A DNA stretch of 64,000 nucleotides from Monodelphis domestica (GCF_027887165.1 NC_077227.1:352056207-352120206); one strand, 5' to 3'. Numbered from the stretch's first letter, positions 1-12,435 are shown. The notes: a model not told the origin generated them from the sequence alone. Numbers and translations are program-made.

Positions 1-2060
1 CTAAAGTTCCCTCTGGATCTTCTCATGCAGCTTGTGGTCTGTGGAGGCATCTTCATGGTGTCTTCTCCAGACAGTTCAGTTTCTGGATTTGGAGAGGTAT
101 CATGTTTCTTAACCTAAAATTACTCTCAAAAGGAATTGAAACTTTGCAATTTAAAATAATAATCATTTTTACATACCCCCCCTGAAGAGGGTGATTGAAA
201 AACAAGGATCATTTAGGGATGGATGGCTGAGTTATGAGGTATATGAATCAATTGGCAAGAGAAAGAAAAAAACATCAAAAAAATCCAAGTGAAAAAGATA
301 ATTTCTGGATGAAAAATAGACTATCAAAGTCTTATGTGTAAAAATTCTAAGTATAGGAAAATAAATCTATAACAGGTCCTTGAATCAGGGCCCAATTAAA
401 ATGATATAAGCAATGAAGCATTTACCCATTCAGTAGCCAGGACTACAGAAAGTTGCCACACTATGAAAGACAGAAAAGGGACTAGATTATAGGAGCCAGG
501 TAGGAGCCAAATTTGAGATACTTGTCTATAAGAATTTTCACAAAAGAGTGTGGATATAAGGAAGGCCTATGTCTTAACATATGTCAACCTCAAGTCTCAT
601 ACTAAGTTTCAGTCCTTTGTATTGGCTTAGAAGTGCATCAATCCTTCCTGGATTGGTTTCTTCTTATTTTTTTGACCTGTATGCTCTTTTGGCACTATTC
701 AGGTTAAGTCTGTGCTCCTTTTTTGTATGTTCTTGTCCTGGAATCTGACAGAATCATTAAGCAAAGCCCCATAAAAAATTTTTTTAATAATTAGTTGCAT
801 CATTTTTACAGTCTCAAGCTTTTTGGGTATGTATTGACATTATAGCAAATATATTTTAAACTTGTATTATTGCTAAATCAAAAAGTTAAAGAAAATCTTA
901 ATACTGGTGACATGAGCTTCAAATATAAAAAGGAGAGAAAAAAAGGATGAAATAGTATATTGCACATGGAAGAAAAATATGATAATAAAAGAATTTTAAA
1001 ATTCAAAAATATAGCTTATAATCATTGACACACTGTGTCAGCTAAGGAAATATAGAATACAAGGTTTTTCACCAAAAATGAGATCCATTTCCTCTTCATA
1101 CCTGGTCATGACCCACTGTGCAAGCAAATGAATTTCACAAGGTAACAGTTTTTCATAAAGAACAGCAGTAGAACATGTAATGAAAATTCAAAAGGTATCA
1201 AAATCCCCAAAATTCACAATAGCCCAGTTAATTACAATAGCAAACAAACCCACTAGCATATTTTATATAAGTTGTTGTATGAAATTTAAAGAACCTATGA
1301 ACTGATGGATATTTGTCACAATTTTTACAGACATAGCAAATCTTTCAACCTTGGCAAACATATTTTTAAACAAAATAAAACTTATTTGGGTCTAGAACGT
1401 CATCAAGAAATCTAGATTGTTCTGGTGAAAGTAAAGTGAGCTGAAGAGTTATAAATGAGAGATGCTCCTCTTTTGGGAGTCATCCAGAGGCACAATGCCC
1501 TGGGATTAACTTCCTAGCTCTTTTGGTATGAGACTGTGATGTCCCATCCATTCACATTTTTATAAATGTGGGAGGTGGGGATTATAATTATGTTTCACTT
1601 CAACTACTAAAATGGACCTTATCTCCTGTTAGAGGCAGGAAAAATGATCAGAGTTGTTGAAAAAAATCTAAAAGTTGTGTCTAAAAGACCCCTTAAAATC
1701 AATTTGAGATATTTAGCTCACTAAATTTTCCAAAGGTTGTTATACAATTGTAACCAGTTTTTATGAAGTGCATTCATCCTCTATGTGACAATTTACAAAG
1801 TCAAAATAGAAAAGGCTGTTTTTTATATATGGGCTTATTCAATAATATATGTTCAGTATAGTTATAGGGGAAAAGCAACAGAATATAACAGTAGTTAAAA
1901 CCCAGTACATTAAAACAATTCAGTGTAACAGAATAGTATTGAATGCATTAATATATGAACTTAAAACCAACAAAATTAAATCTTAAACAAAACAATCAGC
2001 AAAATGCAATAAAACACAGAGATTTTTATAAAACATTGGAGTCTGAAAAGCCTTAAAAAT
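1..2060. other. AT-rich noncoding stretch, nothing recognised
   Basis: No convincing coding exon, SINE or LTR structure was recognised. The A-rich composition of 1150-2000 suggests a decayed retroelement, but no diagnostic motif was seen. Confidence 0.4.
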
Positions 2061-2134
2061 ATAACCTCCATTCTTTTTAAAATTCATTTTGTTGTTGTTG
2101 TTTTTATCCATTGAGATACCATTTGTCAGAACTA

Positions 2135-2262
2135 TGGATTTGGTTCCAAGGCAGAAGATTGGTAAGGGGTAGGCAATGGGGGTCAAGTGACTTGCCCAGG
2201 GTCACACAACTAGGAAGTGTCTGAGGCCAGATTTGAACACAGGACGTCCTCATTCCCCTCCC
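2135..2262 (-). repeat. Marsupial tRNA-derived SINE, type A, partial
   Basis: Reads in reverse as the abundant type A SINE of this window: ggttccaaggcagaag, aagtgacttgcccagggtca, B-box region gatttgaacacagg. Type A means the copies that end ...cttctgccttggaacca..attctaagacagaaggtaagggttt. Confidence 0.85.
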
Positions 2263-2784
2263 ACCCTGCCATGTGGAGGCTAATTGTAGCTTAAGGAAAG
2301 AAACCCCTGTCTTTACCAGCTGGTTTGTGATTCCGAAGACACATGGGCAGCTACCAGCAGTCTGGGGCTGGAGCTGAACCTGGGGTGGTCTGGGTCGGAG
2401 GGGCCGGGGTGGGAGAGTGATCTGGGTCAAGCAGGTCTAGTGGATGGCTGGAGGCAATCCTGGATAGCAGGAGGTGGGAGCAGGCAGGAACAGACAACAG
2501 ACAGGCAGGGCCGAGACCAGGTGAGTGATCTTGGTCAAAAAGGTCAGGAGGAGCGAGCTGAATCAAGAGAAGCTTGCAAGGGTGGGTGGGTGGAACAAAA
2601 AGCCTTTGCAAGAGAAACATTGCTTAAAAAAAATTATCTAGGCTATTTTAAAAAAATTGAGAAGTTCTCATCCAATCTTGTGGTTGCCAAAACTGTAAAA
2701 ATTAAATTAGTCTCTAGTAATAAAAATTTTATATTTTAAGAGGTTTATTAAAGATTATTAGAAATCAAGGAATAAAGAAAATAC
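2263..2784. other. GC-rich noncoding stretch with a short imperfect repeat
   Basis: Contains two related segments, gtgatctgggtcaagcaggtc (near 2418) and gtgatcttggtcaaaaaggtc (near 2525). It may be leader sequence linked to the adjacent LTR. The open frames here do not match any known protein. Confidence 0.3.
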
Positions 2785-3330
2785 ACCATGTGCCCAGGGC
2801 TGATTAGCCCATTCAAAGTTTACTTAACACATCATTGCAATGGCCAAGCAGCAGAGAGTGGTAGGTGTTACTGTCAGTTAAATACTAATTGTGATCTCAC
2901 CCAAGTGGAGACTCAGGTGAGATTATAGGGAATTCTGGGAAATACCAAGGGCTTTGGGGATTGAAGTCTGGGGTTCAAATCTCCATTTTTACAGTCTCCA
3001 GGCAGACCCCAGTCAGATCACCACACCCCTGACTGAATGCCTATGGGTTTACCACTCTAGAGTCCTGTCCACACCATGTCACAGCATCTGTTGTAAAGAG
3101 TATAAAAATCCCCAGAACTGATGTCGTCTGGGGATAGCTTTTCTATCCATGCTGTCCTCCCAAGGAGCATCCTGCCACCTTGCTGTTCCACCTGTACCAT
3201 CCTCCTGGCCATTCTCAACATTACTCTCTAAATTAATACATTTTTATTTTTATTTTTAAGCTAAGTTTTGGAGTCTTGCATTCTTGTAAAAGGTATGGTG
3301 CACCTCTTCACCCCCATAACACAATGATAT
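2785..3330 (+). mobile_element. Solo LTR of an endogenous retrovirus (gammaretrovirus-like)
   Basis: TATA-like gagtataaaaatcc at about 3097, an R/U5-like stretch after it, an AT-rich polyadenylation zone (ctaaattaataca) at about 3228, and a 3' end in ggtgcacctcttcaccccc..aca. No primer-binding site or gag follows, so it is a solo LTR. Boundaries are approximate. Confidence 0.6.
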
Positions 3331-3737
3331 TGCAACATACTTGAGACAGGTTCAATATTGGACTCACTAGTCTATAAGCATAGAGTCCCTTGTCTTCTTC
3401 ATCTTTTTAATCAGGACATGTCTGTCTTGTCCTCATGATACTTCTATCCTTCACCATTCTTTTGTAGTGTTCTCCAACCAGGTATGGAAATGCGGAAGAC
3501 CAGTTAAAAGAAGGATAAAATAATTCTATGATCTCTACCTCACCTCAATGAAGGTGCAACTGATGTTCTAATGGTGTGACTGAAGTTGTTGCTAAAATTC
3601 CTGCAGGTTTCCTATCAATTTGTTACTGAGTATAGGTACAGTAGAGTGCTGGTGAATGTTTACCAACCAGATTAAATTTCATTTGCAGAATGTGACAAGG
3701 AAATCACTTTTAAAAGACTGATATATATTAATTTAAG

Positions 3738-4700
3738 GTCGCCAAGGAATTCAGCTATGTAATTCCTTAATGAAAACTCAAGTCAGCCGTCAACCTTTTA
3801 TGGAGTTTTAATTACAAACAGGAGGAGAAAGGAATTAGAGATAGAGAGATAGAGGGAGAGAGAAAGGGGAGAGAAGGGAATAGGGCTTAAATACCCCTTC
3901 TGTTTAGGCTGGGCCAAAAGGCCCAAGCCCTTAGATAGCTGGGGCAATGAAAGGAGATCAGTCCCTATTACTCACGTGACCAAAAATGGAGAAACAGTCT
4001 CCGGGGCCCCCACCTTCAGCTTCCTTCAGCGCAAGCTTCTCAGAGCACACCGCAACCACTCCGACAAACTCCTCAACCCCCCTCCTCGAGTCTCCAGACC
4101 CCCCTATCCTTAAGGAAACCATCCAAGTTCCCTCCCCTCAGTCCTCACATCTACCAATCACCTGTCCATCAATTTCCCTGTGCCAATGGAGGCTCTAGCT
4201 TAACCCAGGACCGCCCAGAGGTCTCTGGCTTTGCACATGTCTGTTGAAGGTCATATTTTCAAATAATTAAATCTTTGATCCTTTGCTACAGCCCTTTCTA
4301 AATCCTGTTAACCTGAGTAGGGTAGAGATTGGAATAATTAAATTTTGATCTAGGCTGCAGCCCTTCCTCAATCCTGTTAGGACTGAATAGGGTGGAGATT
4401 GATTCCAAGTATCTCCATTGTATCAATTCTAAAATCAATCATGACTCAAAGAAATTCCTGTTCTATGCTTAAGCATAGGTCAAAATCCTTTCCATTGTTC
4501 AGCAAAAGGTTTCTGTCCTAAAGTAATCTTAAGAAGTGAGGAGAAGGAACATCCCATGCCAATGGGGTTCACATTCCAATAGTCAAGACCCACTATCAAT
4601 AGGAAATTTTTCAAGTATGAAATTTCCCAGTGGTTAAATTTCCAACATTTATAAGTCTAAGAAATTTTGAGGTTTACAAGAATTAGTAAGTTCTCCATCA
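3738..4700 (-). mobile_element. Solo LTR, family 1, copy A
   Basis: Read on the minus strand it shares with copies B-D the blocks: attgaacaatggaaagg, CCAAT-like gattggtag, a purine/pyrimidine-rich tract, then a U5-like end at gaattccttggcgacc. It carries a tandem duplication of about 70 bp (4262-4335 and 4336-4400) in the U3-like part. LTR identity is inferred from the promoter-like layout and lack of internal coding sequence. Confidence 0.55.
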
Positions 4701-5164
4701 CTGTCTTAAATCTTAAGTAATCAATAAAACTAAGAAGTTCTGATGTGTATCTTTGCCAATTTTTGAATTAAGTTATCACACTAAAATTTTAACAAATGGC
4801 TCACAAGCTGGTTTGAGCTGGCCCCAGTTAGTCAGTTGATACACTTATTGTTCCCTGTCTAGGGAGAGACAATACAAGGAGAGAAAGTGACCAGAAACAG
4901 AAGCTTCTGGGGTCATTGGAATGGTGAGTTGATCAGTTGGGCAGCCAGTCAACATATTCTGTCTCAAAAACAAAGAAAATATGGTAGTATTGATTTGATG
5001 ACTGAGCCCAGAACAAAGTGGAAAGTTTAGGGAGTGGTGGGGTGGGATGGTATGGGGTAAAGGGACAGAGGGAAAGGAAGAAGGGAAAGGCAGAGAAATG
5101 GCAGAGCAGATAACAAGATAGAGGAAGTGGACATCTGGATGGCATACAAAATTGTGATGTAGTG

Positions 5165-5465
5165 GAAGGGGTACCAGATTTTAACCCAGAGGCCTGGGAT
5201 TTAATCCTGACTCTAGTTCCTATTATTCATGAGAGTTTCAGTTTTCTCAACTATAAAATGTACCACAAGCTAATAGATTTAGAGCTAAAAAGAAATGCAG
5301 AGGCCATCTGGGGAGCTCTCCTCATTTTATATGTAAGCAAACTGATGTCCAGGGAAATTAGTTAACTTGCCCCTTAAGGCACATAGGTAATAAGTGTTAG
5401 AGATGGGATTTGAACCCAGGCCCTCTGACTCTAGAACTAGTGCTTTCTACTACATTACACAGTTT
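5165..5465 (-). repeat. MIR/CORE-SINE-like fossil repeats
   Basis: Typical diverged blocks such as tagatttagagctaaaaag, ggccatctgg, aacttgcccc and gatttgaacccaggccctctgactc. The first 100 bases look like a second fragment in plus orientation. Confidence 0.6.
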
Positions 5466-6477
5466 ATCCTCATAGGATTTTTATGAGAAACCAATGAAAA
5501 AGTGCTGGTTAAACACTTGGAAACCTAACAGTGCCATAAGTGGGATTTATCTGCTTTGATATTTTGTTTGTTCATCCCTGTCTTCTTTTCTTTCAAATGT
5601 GTTTTCAATCAAAGTGACCACTTCTCTCCACCAAGCCAAATTAAAACTGCTTCATGCCTTAGTCGACAAATCCTCATGAGTTTCTGTAGCCAAAGTACTT
5701 TCTTTTCTTAGAGAAATTGGTCTTTAGAGAGAAAACACTTGAACCACTCCCTTTGTCCTTAATTCAGGCCACCATTGAATACTTAACTCAAAGTCTTTTT
5801 GAGGTTAGTAAAAAATTGGGAAGATGGCATCATAGAGGCAGCGAAAGTTCAGACCTCTGAAAATTCTTACTTACCGATTATAAACTAAATGCTCCTAAGG
5901 GACTGAAAATCAAATCTAACAACAAGCCAGAGCCAAGGAACCTACCTGCTGGACTCAACTTAAAAGGTACACCCCCAAAGCTAGAATTTGAGAACACTAG
6001 GGTTTAAGGAGAAGGAAGAAGGAAGGTCCCAGGACCCCGCCCCCACTTAGAGCACTAAGCCTCCAGCGGCAGCTAGAAACTCTGGGCAGGCAAGGGTGCT
6101 GATCTGGAGGGAGTAGCTTGCAGGCAAAGCTGCACCAGGCTCAGAGTGTTAAATACAGGTGGTGGGAAATCAGTTAGAGAAGAAGTGCAGAGCACAGAGC
6201 AGGCAGCCTAGTTGCAGCAGCAGAGACACTCTATATTACCCCCCCCCCCAAGGTTTTGGCCTCAGGGCACATCCAGCTCAACCCAGCTGGACTTAATCCC
6301 ATCAAAGATTTCAGAGGGCAGGGAAGCTCAAGCTCCAACATCCCTCCCTCACAGACTGTGCTGAGAGATTTGCTGACTAACCTCCAAGGGTGAAGGCTGA
6401 CAGAAAAGTCCAAAACCACAAAAAAATGAGAGGAGCAAGAGTGCAGGCAACTGCAAGGAATAAATAAGGGGATAAAT

Positions 6478-7454
6478 ATGAGCAAACAACAGAAAAAGAA
6501 AAAAGAAATTACAATTGACAGCTTGTATACAGGCAATGAACAAAGAGCAAAAGAAACAGAGGATGAGGGAACACCAAGCCAAAAAAAAAAAAAAAACAGA
6601 AACCCCAGCAAATTGGATACAGGCTTTGGAAGAACTCAAACTACAATTCAAAACACAATTAAGAGGGGCTGAAGACCGCTAGGAAAAGAACTTTAAGAGC
6701 GAGATAAGTCATCTGGAAACAGAAAGCAGTGTCTTGAAAGCTAAAATTAATCAGCTAGAAAATGAAGCAAAGGAGATGAAAGATGAGGCAAAGAAAATTA
6801 AAGATGAGGCAGAAAAGATGAAAGATGACCTCCAAAGAAAATCAGACCAGGAGAAGGATGACTAAAAAGCCAGGGAATAAATCCAGTCTTTAAAATCCAG
6901 AATAGAACAACTAGAAGCAAGTGATTTCACAAGGCACCAGGACACTATAAAACAAAATCAAAAGAATGAAAAAAATTGAGGAAAATGTGAAGCACCTCAT
7001 TCACAAAACAGAAGATTTAGAAAATCATTCCAAGAGAGACAACTAAAGAATCATTTGTCTACCAGAAGACCATGGCAAAAGAAAAAGCCTGGATATCATA
7101 CTACAGGAAATTATCTAAGAAAACTGCCCCAATATTCTGGAACAAGAGGGAAAAGTGGAAATTGAAAGAATCCACAGATCACTTCCTATACTTAATTCCC
7201 AACTGACAACATCCAGGAATGTTATAGCCAAATTCAAGAACTATCTTGAAAAAATATTACAAGCCTTTAAGAAGAAGTCATTCAGATACCATGGAACCAC
7301 AGTGAGGATAACACAGGATCTGGCTGCATCTACACTGAAGGAACAAAAGGCATGGAATATGATATTCCAGAAAGCAAGGGAACTAGGTCTACAACCAAGA
7401 ATCAACCACCCAGCAAAACTGACTATTCTTATGGGGAAAAGTATGGTCATTTAA
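6478..7454 (+). pseudogene. L1 ORF1 pseudogene (RNA-binding protein)
   Basis: Nucleic-acid chaperone of L1. Visible order: lysine-rich start, a TGA at 6670-6672, heptad-like region (about 6690-6860), then NCPNILEQEG and VEIERIHRSLPILN, KNYLEKILQAFKKKSFRYHG and LAASTLKEQKAWNMIFQKAR. The pieces lie in more than one frame. Confidence 0.85.
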
Positions 7455-8293
7455 CAAAATAGAAGAATTCCAAGCATTTGTAAAGAAAAGACCAGACCTG
7501 AACATAAAATCTGATGGCCAAGCACAGAACTCAAGAGAATCATCAAAAGGTAATTAAGAAAGAGGGGAAAAAAGAAAAACAAAACCAAAAAAAAACAAAC
7601 TAAAAAACTTTTTTTAAGACATCCAATAAGTTAAAATGATATGTATTCCTATAAGAAAAGAGGTCATTGGTAACTCTTAAAAAATGTTATCACCTGGGCA
7701 GCTAGAAGAATTACACTTAGAGGGAACAGTGACAAACTGTATAGGATGAAATGCCAAGACATAAATATGTACATAGATATATGTATGCATAAATACATAT
7801 ATATATGTGTATATGCATATATATACAACTAGAGCTAAAAATTAGGTTAATACTAAAAGAAATGGGAAAAGAAACAAAAGAGGGTAAATTTATATGTCAC
7901 AAAGAAGCTCATGGTGGGAGGGGGGGAGCATCAATACACTGGAAGGATAAAGAGTTTAGAGACAGGAAATACTCAACACTTACATGCATTGAAATTGATC
8001 CAAAGAGGGAAGAACAATCCAATCCATTGGGGCAGAGAATAGATTTGTGCCCTATATGGAAGTAGAAGGGTAACAAATGGACTGGTGGGGGGGGAAACAG
8101 TACAAGGGAGGGAGAGAGTGGGGGGTAGTTTTAAAAAGACTGCAAAGAAAATAATGGGGGGGAATAAGAAGGGAGGGGTATAGAAAGGGAAGTAAAATAA
8201 GGACGGGAATTAGGGAGACTGGTTAAAAACAAAACATTACTATAGAAGGAAATAGTGAAAGAAGAAAAGGCAGGACTAGGAGTGGGAATCAAA

Positions 8294-9690
8294 ATGCTGG
8301 GAAATACACAGCTGGTAATCATAACTCTGAATGTAAATGGAATTAACTCACCCATAAAACACAAACAAATAGCAGAGTGGATTAGAAACCAAAACCTAAC
8401 CATATGCTATCTACAAGAGACACACATGAGGAAGGTAGACATGCATAGGGTAAAAGTAAGAGGATGGAGCTAAATCTATTGGGTATCAACTGATAAAAAG
8501 AAGGCAGGAGTCACAATCATGATATCTGACAAAGCCAAAGTAAAAATAGATCTAGTTAAAAGAGATAGGGAAGGTAATTATATCCTGATAAAAGGCAGTA
8601 TAGACAATGAGGAAATATCAGTTCTCCTCATGTATGTACCAAATGGCATAGCATCCAAATTTCTAAAGGAGAAACTAGTGGAGCTCAAGGATACAATAGA
8701 TAGAAAAACTATACTAGTAGGGGACCTGAACCTTTCCTCTATTAGCACTAGATAAATCAAACCAAAAAATAAATAAGAAAGAGGTAAGAGAAGTGAATGA
8801 AATCTTAGAAAAATTAGTTAGTAGATATGTGGAGAAAAATAAATAGGAACAAAAAGAATACACCTTCTTTTCAGCAGCACATGGTACATTCACAAAGATT
8901 GACCATGTACTAGGGCATAAAAACATTGCAAACAAGTGCAAAAGAGCAGAAATATTAAATGCAACCTTCTCAGATCACAATGCAATGAAAATAATAATTA
9001 GTAAGGGTACATGGAGAGGCAAATCAAAAGTTAATTAGAAATTAAACAATACGGTTCTCCAGAATCAGTTAGTTAAAGAACAAATTATAGAAACAATTAA
9101 TAATTTCATTGAAGAAAATGACAATGATGAGACATCCTTTCAAAATCTATGGGATGCAGTCAAAGCAGTACTCAGGTGGAAATTTATATATCCTTGAGTT
9201 CATATATTAACAAATTAGAGAGGGCAGAGGTTAATGAATTGGGCATGCAAATTAAAAGACTAGAAAGCAAACAAATTAAAAATCCTCAGATGAAGACTAA
9301 ATTAGAGATCCTAAAAATCAAAAGAGAAATTAGTAAAATTGAACATCAAAGAACTATTGATTTAATAAATAAGACTAGAAGCTGGTACTTTGAACAAATG
9401 AAATAGACAAAGTACTGGTCAATCTCATTTAAAAAAGGAAAGAAGAAAACCAAATTGACAGTATACAAGATGAAAAGGGAGACCTCACCTCTAATGAAGA
9501 GGAAATTAAGGCAATCATTAAAAACTATGCCTAATTATATGATAATAAATATGGCAATCTAGGTGATATGGATGAATATTTACAAAAATATAAATTTTCT
9601 AGATTAACAGAGGAAGAAATAGACTACCTAAACAACTCTATATCAGAAAAAGAAATTGAACAAGCCATCAAAGAACTCCCTAAGAAAAAA
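8294..9690 (+). pseudogene. L1 ORF2 pseudogene, endonuclease and start of RT domain
   Basis: Apurinic/apyrimidinic-type endonuclease (about 230 residues) with most catalytic motifs recognisable, interrupted by stops near 8471 and 8753 and by frameshifts. The following linker (INKLERAEVNELGMQIKRLE..., RTIDLINKTRSWYFEQ) is clear. The RT YADD region is absent. Confidence 0.87.
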
Positions 9691-10285
9691 TTGGTCAAGC
9701 TTACACTCACTTGGCATGGCCTTTCAGAATCCCAGAGCATTCTCAAGGCATAATGATTATAGTAGAACCCTGAGGATGGTGTCCAAATTTCCTCCTTCCT
9801 AAAAATAGTAGCTTATGTTTCTAAAGCAATTGAAGGCTTCAGACAATTTCTGCCAACCACAACCCTGAGAAGTAGATAGTGTAAGTATTCTTTTTCTCAT
9901 CTTAAAGATCAGAAAACTGAGGCTCAAATTGATTATGCAATACATTCAAGATTATCAATAGCAAGGTATAAGGCCTGTTCTTAGCACTCCAGTCATATTA
10001 GCAAATATCTACCTAAGAAGGGAAGAGACAGATGGATTCAGTTAATCAGTCTGATACTTTAGTTCAGCTTTGGGGAAGGAACTAGGAATTTGTTTAGCCT
10101 AGAGAAAAGGATGTGATTGAACTTTTCAAGTGAGGGAGGAGGTGATAAGGTACACTGGAAGGATTGCTGATCTGTGTTCAGAAGACCTAAATTAAAACCT
10201 CTCTTCTTATGTTATATATCCTATCTATACCTTTTGCAAACCACTTCAGCTAATTGGGACTCAGTTTCCTTATCTGTAAGATGAA
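9691..10285. other. Noncoding with weak MIR-like fragments
   Basis: Unrelated to L1 beyond the break. 9860-9990 resembles a MIR (cttaaagatcagaaaactgaggctcaaa); 10140-10285 resembles another (ctcagtttccttatctgtaagatg) that is cut by the 7SL copy. Confidence 0.4.
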
Positions 10286-10289
10286 GCCT

Positions 10290-10566
10290 TGAGTTTGTCA
10301 TAATGGCACAAACCTGTAATACTTGCTACTGAGGAGGCGGAGGCTGTGGATTAACTGAGTTTAGGAGTGCTGAATTGCAGTGGGCTAAAATAAATCTCCT
10401 GCACCTATAAGATAGTTTGGAACAAGATGGAGGTGGGGTGGAGGACGGGCATTAAGCTGCCTGAGGAGGGGCAAAAAGAAATAGATCAGGCCAAAATGGA
10501 TCAGTGATGGAGTTGGGGCCATGAATGGCCATTGCAGTCCCAATCTGGACAAGCTAGAGCTTCGAA
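10290..10566 (+). pseudogene. 7SL RNA (SRP RNA) retropseudogene, near full length
   Basis: The sequence follows 7SL RNA along its length. The 5' Alu domain is seen as ggcacaaacctgtaat, ctactgaggaggcggaggct and gagtttaggagtgctg..gcagtgggct. The S domain is seen as ctcctgcac..agtttgg..caagatggaggt and gcctgaggaggggc. The 3' Alu domain is seen as agatcaggccaaaatgg, gatcagtgatgg and ggccattgcagtcccaatctgga. It ends in a CAA/A-rich tail (10565-10610). Many substitutions and about 277 of 300 bases retained mean it is not a functional SRP RNA. The start is uncertain by about 5 bases. Confidence 0.85.
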
Positions 10567-10627
10567 AACAACAACAACAACCCATAAATAAACAAATAAA
10601 TGAATGAAATTAAGAGGATGATTTAGA

Positions 10628-10735
10628 TCAGTAATGTCAACTATGAGGCCTATGGGAAGCCTTTGGCCTGCAATACTCCCAGGCTGGCCTGAATAAGATT
10701 TAAATGTAATTGGGAAATTTTTAAAAAGTTTATTT
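10628..10735. mobile_element. Possible end of a hAT-type DNA transposon
   Basis: cagtaatgtcaactatgaggcc, then cctgcaatactcccaggctggcc and a run gtaattgggaaatttttaaa, resembles the terminus of a mammalian hAT element. Only one end is visible. Confidence 0.35.
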
Positions 10736-10921
10736 TTTTCTCAATTATGTATAAACAGAATTTTTAAACATTGTTTTTTTATAAAAAATTTTGACTTCCA
10801 AATTCTCTTCCTTCATCTCCTCCCTATTCCTTGAGACAGCAAGCAATTGACATAGATTATACAAATGCAATTATGGAAAATGAATTATCATATAAGTTTT
10901 GTCATGAAAGAAAACATAGAC

Positions 10922-10924
<3 letters not shown>

Positions 10925-10973
<49 letters not shown>
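10925..10973. repeat. (CA)n microsatellite
   Basis: About 24 uninterrupted CA units. Confidence 0.98.
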
Positions 10974-10975
<2 letters not shown>

Positions 10976-11579
10976 TAAAGAAAAGGAAAAATAGCCTGCT
11001 TTGATTTATATTCAGACTCTATCAGTTCTCTGGAGGGAGATAGCATTTTCATCCTAAATCCTTCAGAACAGTCCTGGATCATTGATTTGCTGAGAATAGC
11101 TAAGTCATTTACCATTGATTATCATACAATATCACTGTTATTATGTACAATGATCTCATGGTTCTGCTCACTTTATGTTCATGTAGGTCTTTCCAGGCTT
11201 CTGAAATCATGTGCTCATTATTTCTTATAGCAAAGAATATTCCATCCAAATCATATTCCACAACTTGTTCAGTCATTCCCCAATTGCTAGATATCCCCTC
11301 AATTTCTAATTCTTTGCTACCTCAAAAAGAGCTACTATAAATATTTTTGTCCTTTTCCTTTTAAAAAAAATTTCTTTGGCATTCAGACCTACTAGTGGTA
11401 CTACTAGACTACAAAGGGTATGCATAGATTAATAGAACTTATATCAAACAATTTACTGCCTCAGAGTGTGGCATTTAAAAGAGTTGAAGATATAAATTGT
11501 AGTAGATATAAGAGTGGGTGAGTAAATTGTGACCACAGAAAATATGTTTTCACTACAGTGTCTTGTTTTAAATCAAATA

Positions 11580-12435
11580 TAAGGTGGTCGCCAGGGAAAT
11601 ATTCCCAATTATGAATATACCCAAGTCAACTGGGTTTTATAGAGAATTTAATTAATAATACAATGAGGAATCAAAGAAAGAGAGAGAGAGAAAAAGGAAA
11701 TAAATGAGAAAAGAATAGGCCAGCCCAGGCAGCCCTGGCCAACCCAGGCCTAAGCCCTAAAAGAAAAGATCAGTCAGTCCTTAATCAGTCACCATAAGAT
11801 CTGTTCAAGCGAGGATTCAGGGGGACAGAGTCTCCCCAGAGGGAGTTCCAGCCAGAGTCAGCCTCCCTTGAGAGACCTCCTTAGAGATTGTCCTTCTCTC
11901 AACAACCTCCTTAGAGACTATCTTTTGAGAGCTCCAGAGATCCCTGTTTTTCAGCTTTTCCTTTCCTTATAAAGGGAAATTTTCCTTTGTCACCTGCCCT
12001 AAATTCTTACATCTACCAATCACAGTAGACGTTTTTTGAAGGACAGACCATTCTTAGTCCACACCTAAGAAGGTGTGGATTTTTGAGTAATTCACACCAG
12101 GAAAGCTCTGAGTAAGTTTCCCAGTTCTTTGTTCCTTGTAAATTCACAAGTTGCCTGACCTTTATAGGTACTTATCAACCTTTTGTATTAGTCTTAAAAA
12201 TAGGCATGACTTAAGTATGGGTTTAAGTACTTTTCATTGTTCAGCAAGGAGTTTTTTCCCCTAAAGCAGGCTTAAGTACAGGTGGAGTGGAGGTCTCGCA
12301 TTTCTGATCTAAGTAGAGTTCTCACTGTCCAAATGGGGAATGGTCCCAATAGGGAATTGTCCCAATGGAGAATTCCCCAATGGGGAATTTTTTAACATTC
12401 ACAAGTCTGAGAAATTTCAAGATTCACAAGAGAGG
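11580..12435 (-). mobile_element. Solo LTR, family 1, copy B
   Basis: Best preserved copy. On the minus strand the order is: a run of AATTCCCCATTGGG-like short repeats (12330-12400), ctgaacaatgaaaagtac, CCAAT-like tgattggtagatg, TATA-like cctttataagg (about 11975), a ct-rich tract, polyadenylation-like attaattaaattc, and a U5 end at ccctggcgaccacctta. No internal retroviral sequence adjoins it. Confidence 0.65.

Larger units (their letters stand above)
5815..9690 (+). mobile_element. L1 LINE, 5' end present, 3' truncated inside ORF2
   Basis: The 5' UTR begins near gggaagatggcatcatagagg (5818). ORF1 (6478 to about 7455) has the basic N-terminus, a coiled-coil rich in KMKDEAKK repeats, and the RRM/CTD ending in GLQPRINHPAKLT; it is broken by stops, the first at 6670. 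The inter-ORF spacer is G-rich. ORF2 starts near 8295 with the endonuclease motifs TLNVNGINSP, YLQETH, MYVPNG, GDLN and, in another frame, SDHNA; after frameshifts it continues to [15 protein letters not shown] at the start of the RT domain. Homology stops at about 9690, so the RT core, C-terminus, 3' UTR and tail are missing. Inactive. Confidence 0.9.

Noticed and set aside
2104..2739. GC-rich open frames on both strands
   Set aside because: No homology, overlap a SINE and probable retroviral leader sequence.
6231..6651. Hydrophobic minus-strand open frames
   Set aside because: Antisense of the L1 5' UTR and ORF1 A-rich region.
7155..7454. 99-residue open frame as a host gene
   Set aside because: It is the C-terminal part of L1 ORF1.
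10385..10585. 66-residue open frame
   Set aside because: Antisense of the 7SL pseudogene.
11662..11700. CRISPR-like or clustered direct repeats in LTR copies
   Set aside because: Eukaryotic context; the short repeats are simple sequence within LTRs.
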